A stretch of 58,087 nucleotides of DNA, from contig JASFMY010000025.1 in assembly GCA_050117315.1 (NCBI GenBank), positions 1 to 58,087 on the forward strand, given 5' to 3'. The first letter of the stretch is position 1. Each line of letters opens with the position of its first letter. Positions 23,830 to 34,100 of this stretch are shown here, one piece after another. Source of the stretch: JANQIV01 sp050117315 (GTDB lineage: Bacteria; Bacteroidota; Ignavibacteria; Ignavibacteriales; Melioribacteraceae). Made by a program: the position numbers and the translations under genes. The notes below the pieces were generated by a model. It was not told the origin of the DNA, made no database searches, and saw only the letters and a list, made by a program, of their open reading frames with translations.

Positions 23830-25905
23830 TTATTTTTTTTCCGAAATTTCATCTGCGATGCTTTTCGGAACTTCTGCATAGTGCGAAAACTGCATTGTAA
23901 ATATTGCTCTACCTTGAGTCATTGATCTCAATCTGGTGGCATAACCAAACATTTCCGACAACGGGCTATGAGCTTTAATTACCTGAGCATCTTTTCGGGC
24001 TGAAAAACCTTCGATCTTTCCTCTTCTCGAGTTCAAATCGCCCATAACATCGCCCAAATACTCTTCAGGCGTCACTACTTCAACAGACATTATCGGCTCA
24101 AGCAATGTAGGGGATGCTTTTGAAGCCCCTTCTCTAAAGGCCATTGAACCAGCAACCTTAAACGATAATTCGTCAGAATCTACATCGTGATATGATCCGT
24201 CATATAATTTCACTTTCACATCCACAACAGGATAACCAGCTACCACACCATTCCTCATTGCTTCTTCAATGCCCTTGCTAACAGCAGGGATATATTCCCT
24301 AGGGATTACACCACCGACTATTGCGTTTTCAAACTCGTAACCTTTTCCCGCTTCATTTGGTTCCATCTCAACCCAAACGTGCCCGTATTTACCACGACCA
24401 CCGGATTGTTTTACAAATTTACCTTCGGCATTAATTTTTTGAGTAATACTTTCTCTATAAGCGACTTGTGGTTTACCAATATTAGCTTCAACCTTAAACT
24501 CTCTTTTCATTCTGTCAACAAGAATTTCAAGGTGAAGTTCACCCATCCCGCTTATTACTGTTTGACCGGTTTCTTCATCAACTCTTACTTTAAATGTCGG
24601 ATCTTCGTCTGAAAGCTTTGATAAAGCTTCCCCTAATTTATCTTGATCAGCTTTTGTTTTAGGCTCAATAGCAATTTGAATAACCGGTTCCGGGAATGCC
24701 ATTCTTTCAAGCATAATAGGGTCATCATCGGTACAAAGTGTATCGCCTGTCTTAGTGTTTTTCAAACCAACAACCGCAGCTATATCACCGGCTCTAATTT
24801 CCTCAACATCCTCTCTTGAATTAGCATGCATAAATAGTAAACGTCCCACCCTTTCTTTCTTGCCCGAATTAGCGTTATAAATATATGAACCGGATTTTAA
24901 TTCACCGCTGTAAACTCTCGCATAAGTAATCTTACCGACATAAGGATCGGTCATAATCTTAAAAGCAAGAGCTGCAAATTTTTCTTTAGGATCAGTGTTT
25001 CTAACAACATCATCATTTCTATTTATATGATGAGCATGAATTTCTTTCGTATCAATCGGCGAAGGTAAATAGTCTATAACACAGTCCAGCAGTTTTTGAA
25101 TACCTTTGTTCTTAAAAGCCGAACCGCAAAGCACAGGAATAATTTTTAATTGAATTGTAGCTTCTCTAAGAACCTTCTGTATTTCTTCAATTGTTATTTC
25201 TTCGCCTTCAAGATATTTTTCCAGCAAAGTATCGTCAACCTCGGAAACCGACTCAAGCATCAAAGTTCTGTATTTATTAGCAACCGCAATTAAATCATGC
25301 GGGATTTCAATATCTTCAAATGTAGCACCAGTAGCGTCTTCATTGTACATTCTTGCTTTCATTGAGATCAAATCAATTACCCCTGCAAAGAGATCGCCGT
25401 CACCAATAGGCAAAGTTATCGGGACAGCATTAGCACCAAGTCTATCTTTCATCATATCAACTGCAGCATAAAAGTCAGCGCCTACTCTATCCATCTTGTT
25501 AACAAAAGCAATTCGCGGAACGCCATATTTATCAGCTTGTCTCCATACGGTTTCGGATTGAGGTTCAACACCGCCAACTGCACAGAATAATGCAATTGCC
25601 CCGTCCAAAATTCTTAATGATCTTTCAACCTCAACAGTAAAATCAACGTGTCCCGGAGTGTCAATGATATTTATCTGGTGTTCTCTCCATGATGCAGTTG
25701 TTGCTGCACTTGTAATCGTAATCCCTCTTTCTTTTTCCTGTTCCATCCAGTCCATCGCAGCAGCACCGTCATGCACTTCACCCATGCGGTGAAGCTTACC
25801 GGTATAATAAAGTATTCTCTCAGTAGTGGTAGTTTTACCGGCATCAATGTGTGCCATTATACCAATATTTCTAACCTTATCTATATTTACTCTCTTATTC
25901 GCCAT
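23830..25905 (-). CDS. fusA: Translation elongation factor EF-G
   Basis: 691 residues: G1 AHIDAGKTTTTERIL, G2 KERGITITSAATTASW, G3 DTPGHVDFTVEVERSL, G4 NKMDRVGADF, then domains II-V with GELHLEILVDRMKREF and SGGRGKYGHVWVEMEPNEAG. It drives translocation. It sits in the str operon between rpsG and tuf, 21 bases after rpsG. Confidence 0.98.
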   Translation of the reverse strand: MANKRVNIDKVRNIGIMAHIDAGKTTTTERILYYTGKLHRMGEVHDGAAAMDWMEQEKERGITITSAATTASWREHQINIIDTPGHVDFTVEVERSLRILDGAIALFCAVGGVEPQSETVWRQADKYGVPRIAFVNKMDRVGADFYAAVDMMKDRLGANAVPITLPIGDGDLFAGVIDLISMKARMYNEDATGATFEDIEIPHDLIAVANKYRTLMLESVSEVDDTLLEKYLEGEEITIEEIQKVLREATIQLKIIPVLCGSAFKNKGIQKLLDCVIDYLPSPIDTKEIHAHHINRNDDVVRNTDPKEKFAALAFKIMTDPYVGKITYARVYSGELKSGSYIYNANSGKKERVGRLLFMHANSREDVEEIRAGDIAAVVGLKNTKTGDTLCTDDDPIMLERMAFPEPVIQIAIEPKTKADQDKLGEALSKLSDEDPTFKVRVDEETGQTVISGMGELHLEILVDRMKREFKVEANIGKPQVAYRESITQKINAEGKFVKQSGGRGKYGHVWVEMEPNEAGKGYEFENAIVGGVIPREYIPAVSKGIEEAMRNGVVAGYPVVDVKVKLYDGSYHDVDSDELSFKVAGSMAFREGASKASPTLLEPIMSVEVVTPEEYLGDVMGDLNSRRGKIEGFSARKDAQVIKAHSPLSEMFGYATRLRSMTQGRAIFTMQFSHYAEVPKSIADEISEKK

Positions 25906-25926
25906 CTCTTAAGTTATATTCCCTTC

Positions 25927-26394
25927 TTACCATTTAAAATGAGCAAACGCTTTGTTCGCTTCCGCCATTCTGTGAGTATCATCTTTTTTCTTAACCGAGG
26001 AACCTTCTCCTTTAGAAGCTGCAATTATTTCAGCAGCCAACTTCAAAGCCATAGATTTATCTTTTCTATCGCGCGCATAATTTTTTATCCATCTAAATGC
26101 CAAAGCAATTCTTCTTGCCGGTCTTACTTCCATAGGAACCTGGTATGTTGCACCACCGACTCTTCTACTTCTAACCTCTACCAAGGGCTGAACATTACTA
26201 ATCGCTTGCTTAAAGATATCAAGCGGCGGTTTCTTAGTTCTTTGTTCAATAATATCAAATGCATCGTAAATTATTTTCTGTGCTGTTGACTTTTTACCGT
26301 CCCACATTAGGTAGTTGGTAAACTTAGCAACCATCACTTCATTAAATTTCGAATCTGGTTTTACAAACCTTTTTTCAGCTCTTCTCTTTCTCAT
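25927..26394 (-). CDS. rpsG: 30S ribosomal protein S7
   Basis: 155 residues: MRKRRAEKRFVKPDSKFNEV, KKSTAQKIIYDAFDIIEQRT, QVPMEVRPARRIALAFRWIK, and the C-terminal DDTHRMAEANKAFAHFKW. S7 nucleates the 30S head and in E. coli regulates the str operon. Confidence 0.97.
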   Translation of the reverse strand: MRKRRAEKRFVKPDSKFNEVMVAKFTNYLMWDGKKSTAQKIIYDAFDIIEQRTKKPPLDIFKQAISNVQPLVEVRSRRVGGATYQVPMEVRPARRIALAFRWIKNYARDRKDKSMALKLAAEIIAASKGEGSSVKKKDDTHRMAEANKAFAHFKW

Positions 26395-26399
26395 AATTT

Positions 26400-26777
26400 T
26401 TATTTAGCCTTTGGTTTTTTAGTGCCGTATTTTGATCTTCCTTTTTTTCTTTCTTCAACTCCACCGGTATCCAAAGTGCCTCTAATAATATGATAACGAA
26501 CACCAGGCAGATCTTTTACTCTTCCGCCCCTAATCAACACAATTGAGTGCTCCTGTAAATTATGTCCTTCGCCCGGAATATATGCAGTAACTTCAATACC
26601 GTTTGTTAATCTAACACGAGCAACTTTTCTTAAAGCAGAATTAGGTTTTTTAGGAGTAGTTGTGTAAACCCTTGTACAGACACCTCTTTTCTGAGGACAG
26701 CTCTGCATTGCAGGAGCTTTACTCTTACTGATTATTACCTTTCTGCCTTTCCTAACTAACTGATTTATAGTAGGCAC
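26400..26777 (-). CDS. rpsL: 30S ribosomal protein S12
   Basis: 125 residues: TTPKKPNSALRKVARVRLTN (streptomycin-site Lys of PNSALRK intact) and GGRVKDLPGVRYHIIRGTLD, whose Asp is the usual methylthiolation site. The start is GTG at 26777 with GGAGG upstream. It is the first gene of the str operon and has its own consensus promoter upstream. Confidence 0.97.
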   Translation of the reverse strand: MPTINQLVRKGRKVIISKSKAPAMQSCPQKRGVCTRVYTTTPKKPNSALRKVARVRLTNGIEVTAYIPGEGHNLQEHSIVLIRGGRVKDLPGVRYHIIRGTLDTGGVEERKKGRSKYGTKKPKAK

Positions 26778-26821
26778 TCAAAGCCTCCAAATGATTTAAG
26801 TTCAACAAAATTCAGACACGT

Positions 26822-26850
26822 AATATAGAGATAATAATATTTCTTGTCAA
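26822..26850 (-). promoter_or_regulatory. Consensus sigma-70 promoter for the str operon
   Basis: On the minus strand TTGACA (26845-26850), a 17-base spacer and TATATT (26822-26827) lie about 45 bases upstream of the rpsL GTG and just after rpoC. The fit to the classical -35/-10 consensus is close, unlike the TTTG..TAnnTTTG promoters of Bacteroidia. Confidence 0.88.
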
Positions 26851-26887
26851 GACACAAAAAGACTTAAGTATATTTAATTATACCTAT

Positions 26888-29800
26888 TTACGCAGTTATT
26901 TTTTCTTGATTTACTGATTCTTCTGCAACAGTTTCTTCTTCTGCCTTTTCTTCGCTTGCCAGAATAATTTTCTTATATTTTTTCAATCCGGTTCCGGCAG
27001 GAATTAAATGTCCCATAACAACATTTTCTTTTAAACCATTTAGTGTATCAACTTTTGCAGCAGTAGCCGCATTGGTTAATACTTTTGTTGTTTCCTGGAA
27101 CGATGCCGCAGATATAAAACTTTCAGTTGAGAGTGCGGCCTGTGTAATTCCAAGCAATACATTTTCAAATGTTGCAGGTTCAGCATCTCTAATTTCAATT
27201 GGGTTCCTACCCTTTCTTGCAAGGTCACTATTTATTTCTCTTGTTTTTGCTCTCGTAATCAGATCACCTTTTACGAGTTTCGATTTTCCCGGATCGACAA
27301 CCACAACCATATTTCTGAGCTTTTCATTTTCAAGATTAAATTTAACCCTGTCAACAAAATCTTCTTCAATAAACGGGCTGTCGCCGGAGTTGATTACTTT
27401 GAGCTTTTGAAGCATTTGTCTTACTATAACTTCAATGTGTTTATCATTAATTTTCACACCTTGTAAGCGGTAAACATCCTGTATTTCATTTACTAAATAT
27501 TCCTGAACAGCGTTTGTACCCTTGATCTTTAGGATATCGTGCGGGTCAGTCGGACCGTCGGTAATTTTTTCACCAGCAGGTATTTCATCACCTTCCTGAA
27601 CAAGAATATGTTTTCCGTAAGGTACACTATATATTTTTTGGTCCACCTTATCAAATGATTCAATTATAATTTCCCTTGAACCCTTTTTCCTTGCGCCGAA
27701 TTTTACAATACCTTCAATTTCGGAAACTACTGCAGGTTCGTGCGGGCTACGGGCTTCAAATAATTCCGTAACTCTCGGAAGACCGCCTGTAATATCCCGT
27801 GATTTCGATACAGATTTAGAAATCTTTGCCAGCACTTGGCCCGGTTGAATTGATTCATTCTCGTCAACCGATAAATAAGCTCCGTTAGGGAGTATATATA
27901 ATTTTTCGTTACCTTTTTCATCAACTACAACAATACTCGGAGTTAGTGATTTATCTTTTGATTCAATAATAAGTTTTTGAACGTGACCGGTTTGTTCGTC
28001 CGCAACCTGTTGCATAGTCAGCCTGTCAATTATATCTCTGTAAATAACACGGCCGCTAACGTCCGATAAAATTACAGCATTATAAGGGTCATGATTATAT
28101 AACGGTTGACCTTTTTTAATATCCTGGTTATCCTGAACAATTAACTCAGCACCATAAGGAATATCATATTTTTTGACCTGTCTGTCATCATCATCATATA
28201 TGCTTATTGTACCTCTGCGGCCCGTAACAACTTTAACTTTACCAAAGAAATCGGATTTTTCAACATAATTAATTTTTTCAAATTTCACTTTACCGGCTAC
28301 ATTTGAATCAACCTGTGACTGGGAAGCAATTCTCGATGAGGTACCCCCAAGGTGGAACGTTCTTAATGTAAGCTGGGTTCCGGGTTCACCGATTGACTGG
28401 GCAGCAATAATACCAACTGCTTCACCAACTTCAACAAGCTGACCCGTAGTAAGGTTACGTCCGTAACATTTCGCACAAACCCCGCGTTGGGATTCGCATG
28501 TGAGAACTGTTCTAATAAATACGTTATCAATTAAAGCATCGTCAATTTTTTCTGCAATTTCTTCATCAATCAATTCCCCTGCTGCAACAATTAATTCATC
28601 TGTTCTCGGATCATAAACGTCTTCCTGTGCCGTACGACCTGTTATACGTTCTGCCAGAGGCTCTCTTTCCAATTCAACATCTTTAAGAGCAGTAACGTGA
28701 ACACCGCGGATAGTACCGCAGTCTATTTCAGAAATAATTACGTCCTGGGCAACATCACACAATCTTCTTGTTAAATAACCCGCATCAGCAGTCTTTAACG
28801 CCGTATCTGCCAAACCTTTACGCGCACCGTGCGTAGATATAAAATACTCAAGTACGGATAAACCTTCTTTAAAATTAGCTACAATCGGGTTTTCAATGAT
28901 TTCACCGGATGATCCTTTCAATGTTTTTTGAGGTTTCATCATCAAACCGCGCATACCTGCCAATTGACGGACCTGTTCTTGGGAACCTCTCGCACCGGAG
29001 TCAACCATCATGTGAACAGGGTTAAAACCATTCCTATCGGTCCTAATCTTGTCCATCAGGGTCTTACTAACATTATTGGTTGTATGAGTCCAAACGTCAA
29101 TAATTTTGTTATATCTTTCAGCATCGGTAATCAAACCTTGCTCATGCTCATTCATTATCTCTGAAACTTTTTCATTAGATTCTTGAATTAACATTTGTTT
29201 TTCTTCCGGGATCAGCATATCGCTGTAACTAATTGAAATGCCGGCTGCAGTTGAGTGTCTGTAGCCAAGTTCTTTTAAATCATCCAAAAATTTAGCGGTT
29301 CTTTTATTACCGATCTTCATGAACATCTTATAAATAAAACCGCCAAAAGTTTTCTTAATCAATAACTGATTAAAGAATCTCATCTCTTCCGGAACAATCT
29401 CGTTAAATATTACTCTACCAACTGTTGTTTCAATAAACTCGCCGTTAAATTTCAGTTTAATCCTGGCATGCAAATCAACAACTTGATGATCGTATGCAAT
29501 CAAAACTTCTTCCGAAGTATCGAAAACCATTCCTTCGCCTTTTGCACCAGAAAGGACTTTTGTCAAATAGTAACATCCCAAAACCATATCCTGCGTAGGA
29601 ACAACTATCGGTCGTCCGTTTTGAGGTGACAAAATATTATGGCTTGAAAGCATAAGCATAGCCGCTTCCAGTTGTGCTTCATAGGACAACGGAACATGCA
29701 CGGCCATCTGGTCACCGTCAAAGTCGGCGTTAAATGCTGTACACACCATAGGGTGAAGCTGAATTGCTTTACCGTCTATCAATTTAGGCTGAAAAGCTTG

Positions 29801-31135
29801 AATACCCAATCTGTGCAAGGTTGGTGCACGGTTTAGCATTACCGGGTGACCTTGAATTAATTTTTCAAGAATATCCCATATCACTTTATCTTTTCTGTCA
29901 ACCGCTTTTCTTGCGCTTTTAACTGTTTTATAAATTCCTCTTTCAATCAGCTTTCTTATAACAAAAGGTTTAAACAACTCAACAGCCATATCTTTAGGAA
30001 GTCCGCATTGATGAAGTTTTAATTCAGGTCCGCAGACAATTACAGAACGGCCTGAGTAGTCAACGCGTTTACCTAGCAGATTCTGACGGAAACGTCCCTG
30101 TTTACCTTTAAGCATATCACTTAAAGATTTCAGCGGCCTGTTGCCGTCGCTTCTTACAGCACTTGATCTTCTTGAGTTATCGAACAAAGCATCAACAGCT
30201 TCCTGAAGCATTCTTTTTTCGTTTCTCAATATTACTTCCGGAGCTTTAATGTCTATTAATCGTTTCAACCTGTTATTTCTGATAATTACTCTTCTGTAAA
30301 GATCGTTCAAGTCGGAAGTAGCAAATCTTCCACCTTCCAGAGGAACCAACGGACGAAGTTCAGGAGGAATAATAGGAACGACACTCATAACCATCCAATC
30401 ATGTTTATTGAGCACTTTCCCTTCATGCTCTCTAAAAGCTTCCAATACCCTAAGCCTTTTAAGAATGTCGCTTCGTTTCTGCTGTGAAGTTTCTTCTTTT
30501 AATCTTTCTTTTAACTGCCTGAATGTCGATTCTATATCTGTAGCTCTTAGCAATTCCTTAACCGCATCCCCGCCGATTTTAGCAAGGAATTTCTTAGGAT
30601 CATCATCTTCCAGTGAATCGTTATCATGAGGAAGAGAATTAAGAATTTCAAAGTACTGATCTTCCGAAATAAGGTCTTTTTTATTCAAACCTGTAGGGCC
30701 CGGATTAATAACAACATAAGATTCATAATAAATAACTTTTTCCAGCTCTTTAGTTGTCATTCCAATTATATTGCCTATTTTTGAAGGCAGTGCTTTAAAG
30801 AACCATATGTGAACCACTGGAACAGCAAGAGATATGTGCCCCATTCTTTCACGGCGAACGCTTTTCAGAGTTACTTCAACACCGCACCTGTCGCACACAA
30901 TTCCTTTATATCTAATTCCTTTATATTTACCACAGGCACATTCCCAATCTTTTACCGGTCCAAATATTTTCTCACAAAACAATCCGTCTTTTTCAGGTCT
31001 AAATGATCTATAATTAATAGTTTCGGGTTTTGTAACTTCACCATGAGATCTAGACAAAATATCATCAGGACTAGCCAAACTAATTGTAAGTTTCTCTATT
31101 TGTTTTATTTTTTGTTCTTGAGCCCTAAATCTCAT
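26888..31135 (-). CDS. rpoC: RNA polymerase beta' subunit
   Basis: 1415 residues. An N-terminal zinc-binding domain (CACGKYKG..CDRCG), the active-site loop NADFDGDQMAVHVP with three Mg-binding Asp, bridge-helix and trigger-loop regions (GARGSQEQVRQLAGMRGLM; IGEPGTQLTLRTFHLGG), and a second zinc site (CESQRGVCAKCYGRN). The C terminus carries an extra Glu-rich tail (EEKAEEETVAEESVNQEK). ATG at 31135 with AGGAG upstream; follows rpoB in the same transcript. Confidence 0.98.
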   Translation of the reverse strand: MRFRAQEQKIKQIEKLTISLASPDDILSRSHGEVTKPETINYRSFRPEKDGLFCEKIFGPVKDWECACGKYKGIRYKGIVCDRCGVEVTLKSVRRERMGHISLAVPVVHIWFFKALPSKIGNIIGMTTKELEKVIYYESYVVINPGPTGLNKKDLISEDQYFEILNSLPHDNDSLEDDDPKKFLAKIGGDAVKELLRATDIESTFRQLKERLKEETSQQKRSDILKRLRVLEAFREHEGKVLNKHDWMVMSVVPIIPPELRPLVPLEGGRFATSDLNDLYRRVIIRNNRLKRLIDIKAPEVILRNEKRMLQEAVDALFDNSRRSSAVRSDGNRPLKSLSDMLKGKQGRFRQNLLGKRVDYSGRSVIVCGPELKLHQCGLPKDMAVELFKPFVIRKLIERGIYKTVKSARKAVDRKDKVIWDILEKLIQGHPVMLNRAPTLHRLGIQAFQPKLIDGKAIQLHPMVCTAFNADFDGDQMAVHVPLSYEAQLEAAMLMLSSHNILSPQNGRPIVVPTQDMVLGCYYLTKVLSGAKGEGMVFDTSEEVLIAYDHQVVDLHARIKLKFNGEFIETTVGRVIFNEIVPEEMRFFNQLLIKKTFGGFIYKMFMKIGNKRTAKFLDDLKELGYRHSTAAGISISYSDMLIPEEKQMLIQESNEKVSEIMNEHEQGLITDAERYNKIIDVWTHTTNNVSKTLMDKIRTDRNGFNPVHMMVDSGARGSQEQVRQLAGMRGLMMKPQKTLKGSSGEIIENPIVANFKEGLSVLEYFISTHGARKGLADTALKTADAGYLTRRLCDVAQDVIISEIDCGTIRGVHVTALKDVELEREPLAERITGRTAQEDVYDPRTDELIVAAGELIDEEIAEKIDDALIDNVFIRTVLTCESQRGVCAKCYGRNLTTGQLVEVGEAVGIIAAQSIGEPGTQLTLRTFHLGGTSSRIASQSQVDSNVAGKVKFEKINYVEKSDFFGKVKVVTGRRGTISIYDDDDRQVKKYDIPYGAELIVQDNQDIKKGQPLYNHDPYNAVILSDVSGRVIYRDIIDRLTMQQVADEQTGHVQKLIIESKDKSLTPSIVVVDEKGNEKLYILPNGAYLSVDENESIQPGQVLAKISKSVSKSRDITGGLPRVTELFEARSPHEPAVVSEIEGIVKFGARKKGSREIIIESFDKVDQKIYSVPYGKHILVQEGDEIPAGEKITDGPTDPHDILKIKGTNAVQEYLVNEIQDVYRLQGVKINDKHIEVIVRQMLQKLKVINSGDSPFIEEDFVDRVKFNLENEKLRNMVVVVDPGKSKLVKGDLITRAKTREINSDLARKGRNPIEIRDAEPATFENVLLGITQAALSTESFISAASFQETTKVLTNAATAAKVDTLNGLKENVVMGHLIPAGTGLKKYKKIILASEEKAEEETVAEESVNQEKITA

Positions 31136-31166
31136 AAACTTTTCTCCTAAACTTTTTTAAAATCTT

Positions 31167-34100
31167 TTAGTTAACTTTTATATCTAGTCCCAAACCTTGT
31201 AATTCCTTAATCATAACATTAAATGCTTCAGGGATATTAGGTTTTTGTAAATTCTCTCCTTTTACAATCGATTCATATACCTTTGCTCTACCGGAAACAT
31301 CATCACTCTTAACAGTCAATATTTCCTGCAAAACGTGTGCAGCACCGTAACCTTCAAGAGCCCAAACCTCCATTTCACCAAACCTTTGTCCGCCGAACTG
31401 TGCTTTACCGCCAAGAGGCTGCTGGGTAATAAGAGAGTATGGCCCAATTGACCTAGCGTGAATTTTATCATCAACCATGTGACCTAGTTTGAGCATGTAT
31501 ATGTAGCCGCATGTAACTTTCTGATGAAATTTTTCTCCTGTTCTTCCATCATATAAAGTAGCTTTACTGCCTTCATCAAGTTCTGCTTCTTTCATCCATT
31601 TATAAACATCATCCAGTTTGGCACCGTCGAAAATAGGAGTTTCAAATTTACAGCTTAATATTTTACCTGCCCATCCAAGAGCGGTTTCATATAATTGTCC
31701 TAAGTTCATACGTGAAGGTACGCCAAGCGGGTTAAGAACTATATCAACCGGTGTTCCGTCTTCGTGATAAGGCATATCTTCAACCGGTACTACTTTGGCA
31801 ACAACGCCTTTGTTACCATGTCTTCCAGCCATCTTATCACCTACCTGGAGTTTTCTTTTTTTGGCAACATATACTTTTGCCAACTGCACAATTCCAGGCG
31901 GCAGTTCGTCTCCACTTTGGATTTTTAATTTTTCTCTTTTATATTCTTCTTCAATATCGGAAAGAACTTCAAAATAATTAGCGAACAAGTCTTTTATCAT
32001 TTTGTTTGTTTTTTCTTCTGCGAACCAATCTTGTGTATAGTCCAACTTTGTAACATCTTCAATGTTTTCAAATGTATTATCTTTGATAGCCGAATTATTT
32101 CTTAAAACCACGGTACCGTCCAAATCTCTAATACCCGTAGAGTTTTTTCCAATACATATTTTATTGAGCTTTGATTTTAATTTTTGGTAGTGCTTGGATT
32201 TCTTTGTTTCAAAGTTTTTATCCAATGCCTCAAGTTCTTTTTTTTCCATTTTCTTGGATTCGGCAGTTTTCCTTTTTCTGCTGAATAATCTAGTTTTTAT
32301 TACGGTACCTTTTAATCCCGGAGGCGCTTTAAGAGAGGCATCTTTAACATCCCCTGCTTTATCGCCGAAAATAGCTTTTAATAATTTTTCTTCCGGCGTA
32401 GGATCAGTTTCACCTTTCGGCGTAATTTTACCGATTAAAATATCGCCTTCTTTAACTTCGGCACCTTCTCTTATAATACCGTTTTCATCAAGATTTTTTG
32501 TGGCTTCTTCACTAACGTTCGGAATATCTCTCGTTAATTCTTCTTCGCCCCGTTTAGTTTCCCTAACCTGCAACTCAAATTCTTCGATGTGAATTGATGT
32601 GTAAACATCTTCAGCGACTATTCTTTCACTAATAACAATAGCATCTTCAAAGTTGTAACCTCTCCAGGGCATAAACGCAACAGAGATGTTTTTACCCAAT
32701 GCTAGTTCGCCTTTATCAATAGAGGAACCGTCTGCGAGCACATCTCCTTTTTTGACCTTTTGGCCAGGAAAAACAATCGGTCTTTGATTAAAACAAGTTT
32801 CCTGGTTTGTTCCAGAAAATTTAGTCAAATTATATTCAACTCTTCTTCTGTCTTCAAAGCTGACTATTTTATCAGGACTGTCTTCATCAATATCATAAGC
32901 AACAATAATTTTCTTAGCATCAACAAATTCAACGACACCGTTATCCTCAGCAACAACTATCTGTCTTGAATCTCTTGCAACTTTCCATTCCATACCGGTA
33001 CCAACAAGAGGTGACTCGGGAATCAACAGCGGTACTGCCTGACGCTGCATGTTGGAGCCCATCAAAGCACGGTTAGCATCATCATGCTCAAGGAAAGGAA
33101 TCAAAGAAGCAGCAGCACTTACTATCTGTGCCGGGGCAACGTCCATGTACTGAAGATTCTCAGGAGTAACAACCGGGAACTCACCTTTGTTACGACATTT
33201 TACTCTATCTTTTATAAAATCCCCATGCTCAGTAATGGGCGCATTTGCCTGCGCAATTGTAAATTCATCTTCCTGGTCGGCTGTCAAAAATTCAACCTTC
33301 TTGGAAACCTTGCCGTTGGTTACTTTTCTATATGGCGTTTCCAGAAATCCGTAACTATTAACCCGAGCAAAAATTGTCAACGAAGATATCAAACCGATGT
33401 TCGGACCTTCGGGAGTTTCAATAGGACATAAACGGCCGTAGTGCGAATGGTGAACGTCACGAACCTCGAATCCAGCTCTTTCCCTTGTTAAACCGCCGGG
33501 CCCTAATGCCGAAACTCTTCTCTTGTGAGTCGTTTCAGACAGCGGGTTTGTTTGATCCATAAACTGCGAAAGCTGGTTTGTTCCGAAGAATGCATTAATA
33601 ACACTGCTTATAGTTCTAGCATTTACCAAATCCTGCGGTTGCATGTTTTCGTTGTCGCGCATATTCATACGTTCTTTAATGGTCCTTGCCATTCTCGCCA
33701 AACCGACATTATATTGCTGCTGCAATTGCTCGCCCACAGTTCGTACTCTTCTATTGCCGAGGTGGTCAATATCATCAACCTGCACATTACCGTTTTTCAA
33801 TTTGATAATGCTTTTCATAATTGCAATAATATCTTCTATGGTAAGTACCTTTGTATCCAGGGGAATATCCAATCCCAACTTATCGTTCATTCTAAAGCGG
33901 CCTACTTCGCCTAAGTCATATCTTTTTTCATTAAAAAATAATTTATCTAAAAGTGCTTGAGCGGTTTCAATATCCGGTGCCTCACCTGATCTTAACTGTC
34001 TGTATATTGCAAACAACGCTTCTTCTTCAGTTTTAGCGGTATCTTTCTTTAACGTATTTAGAACTAGGTCCTGGTCTACTGTAGTTTCAGTACTTATCAG

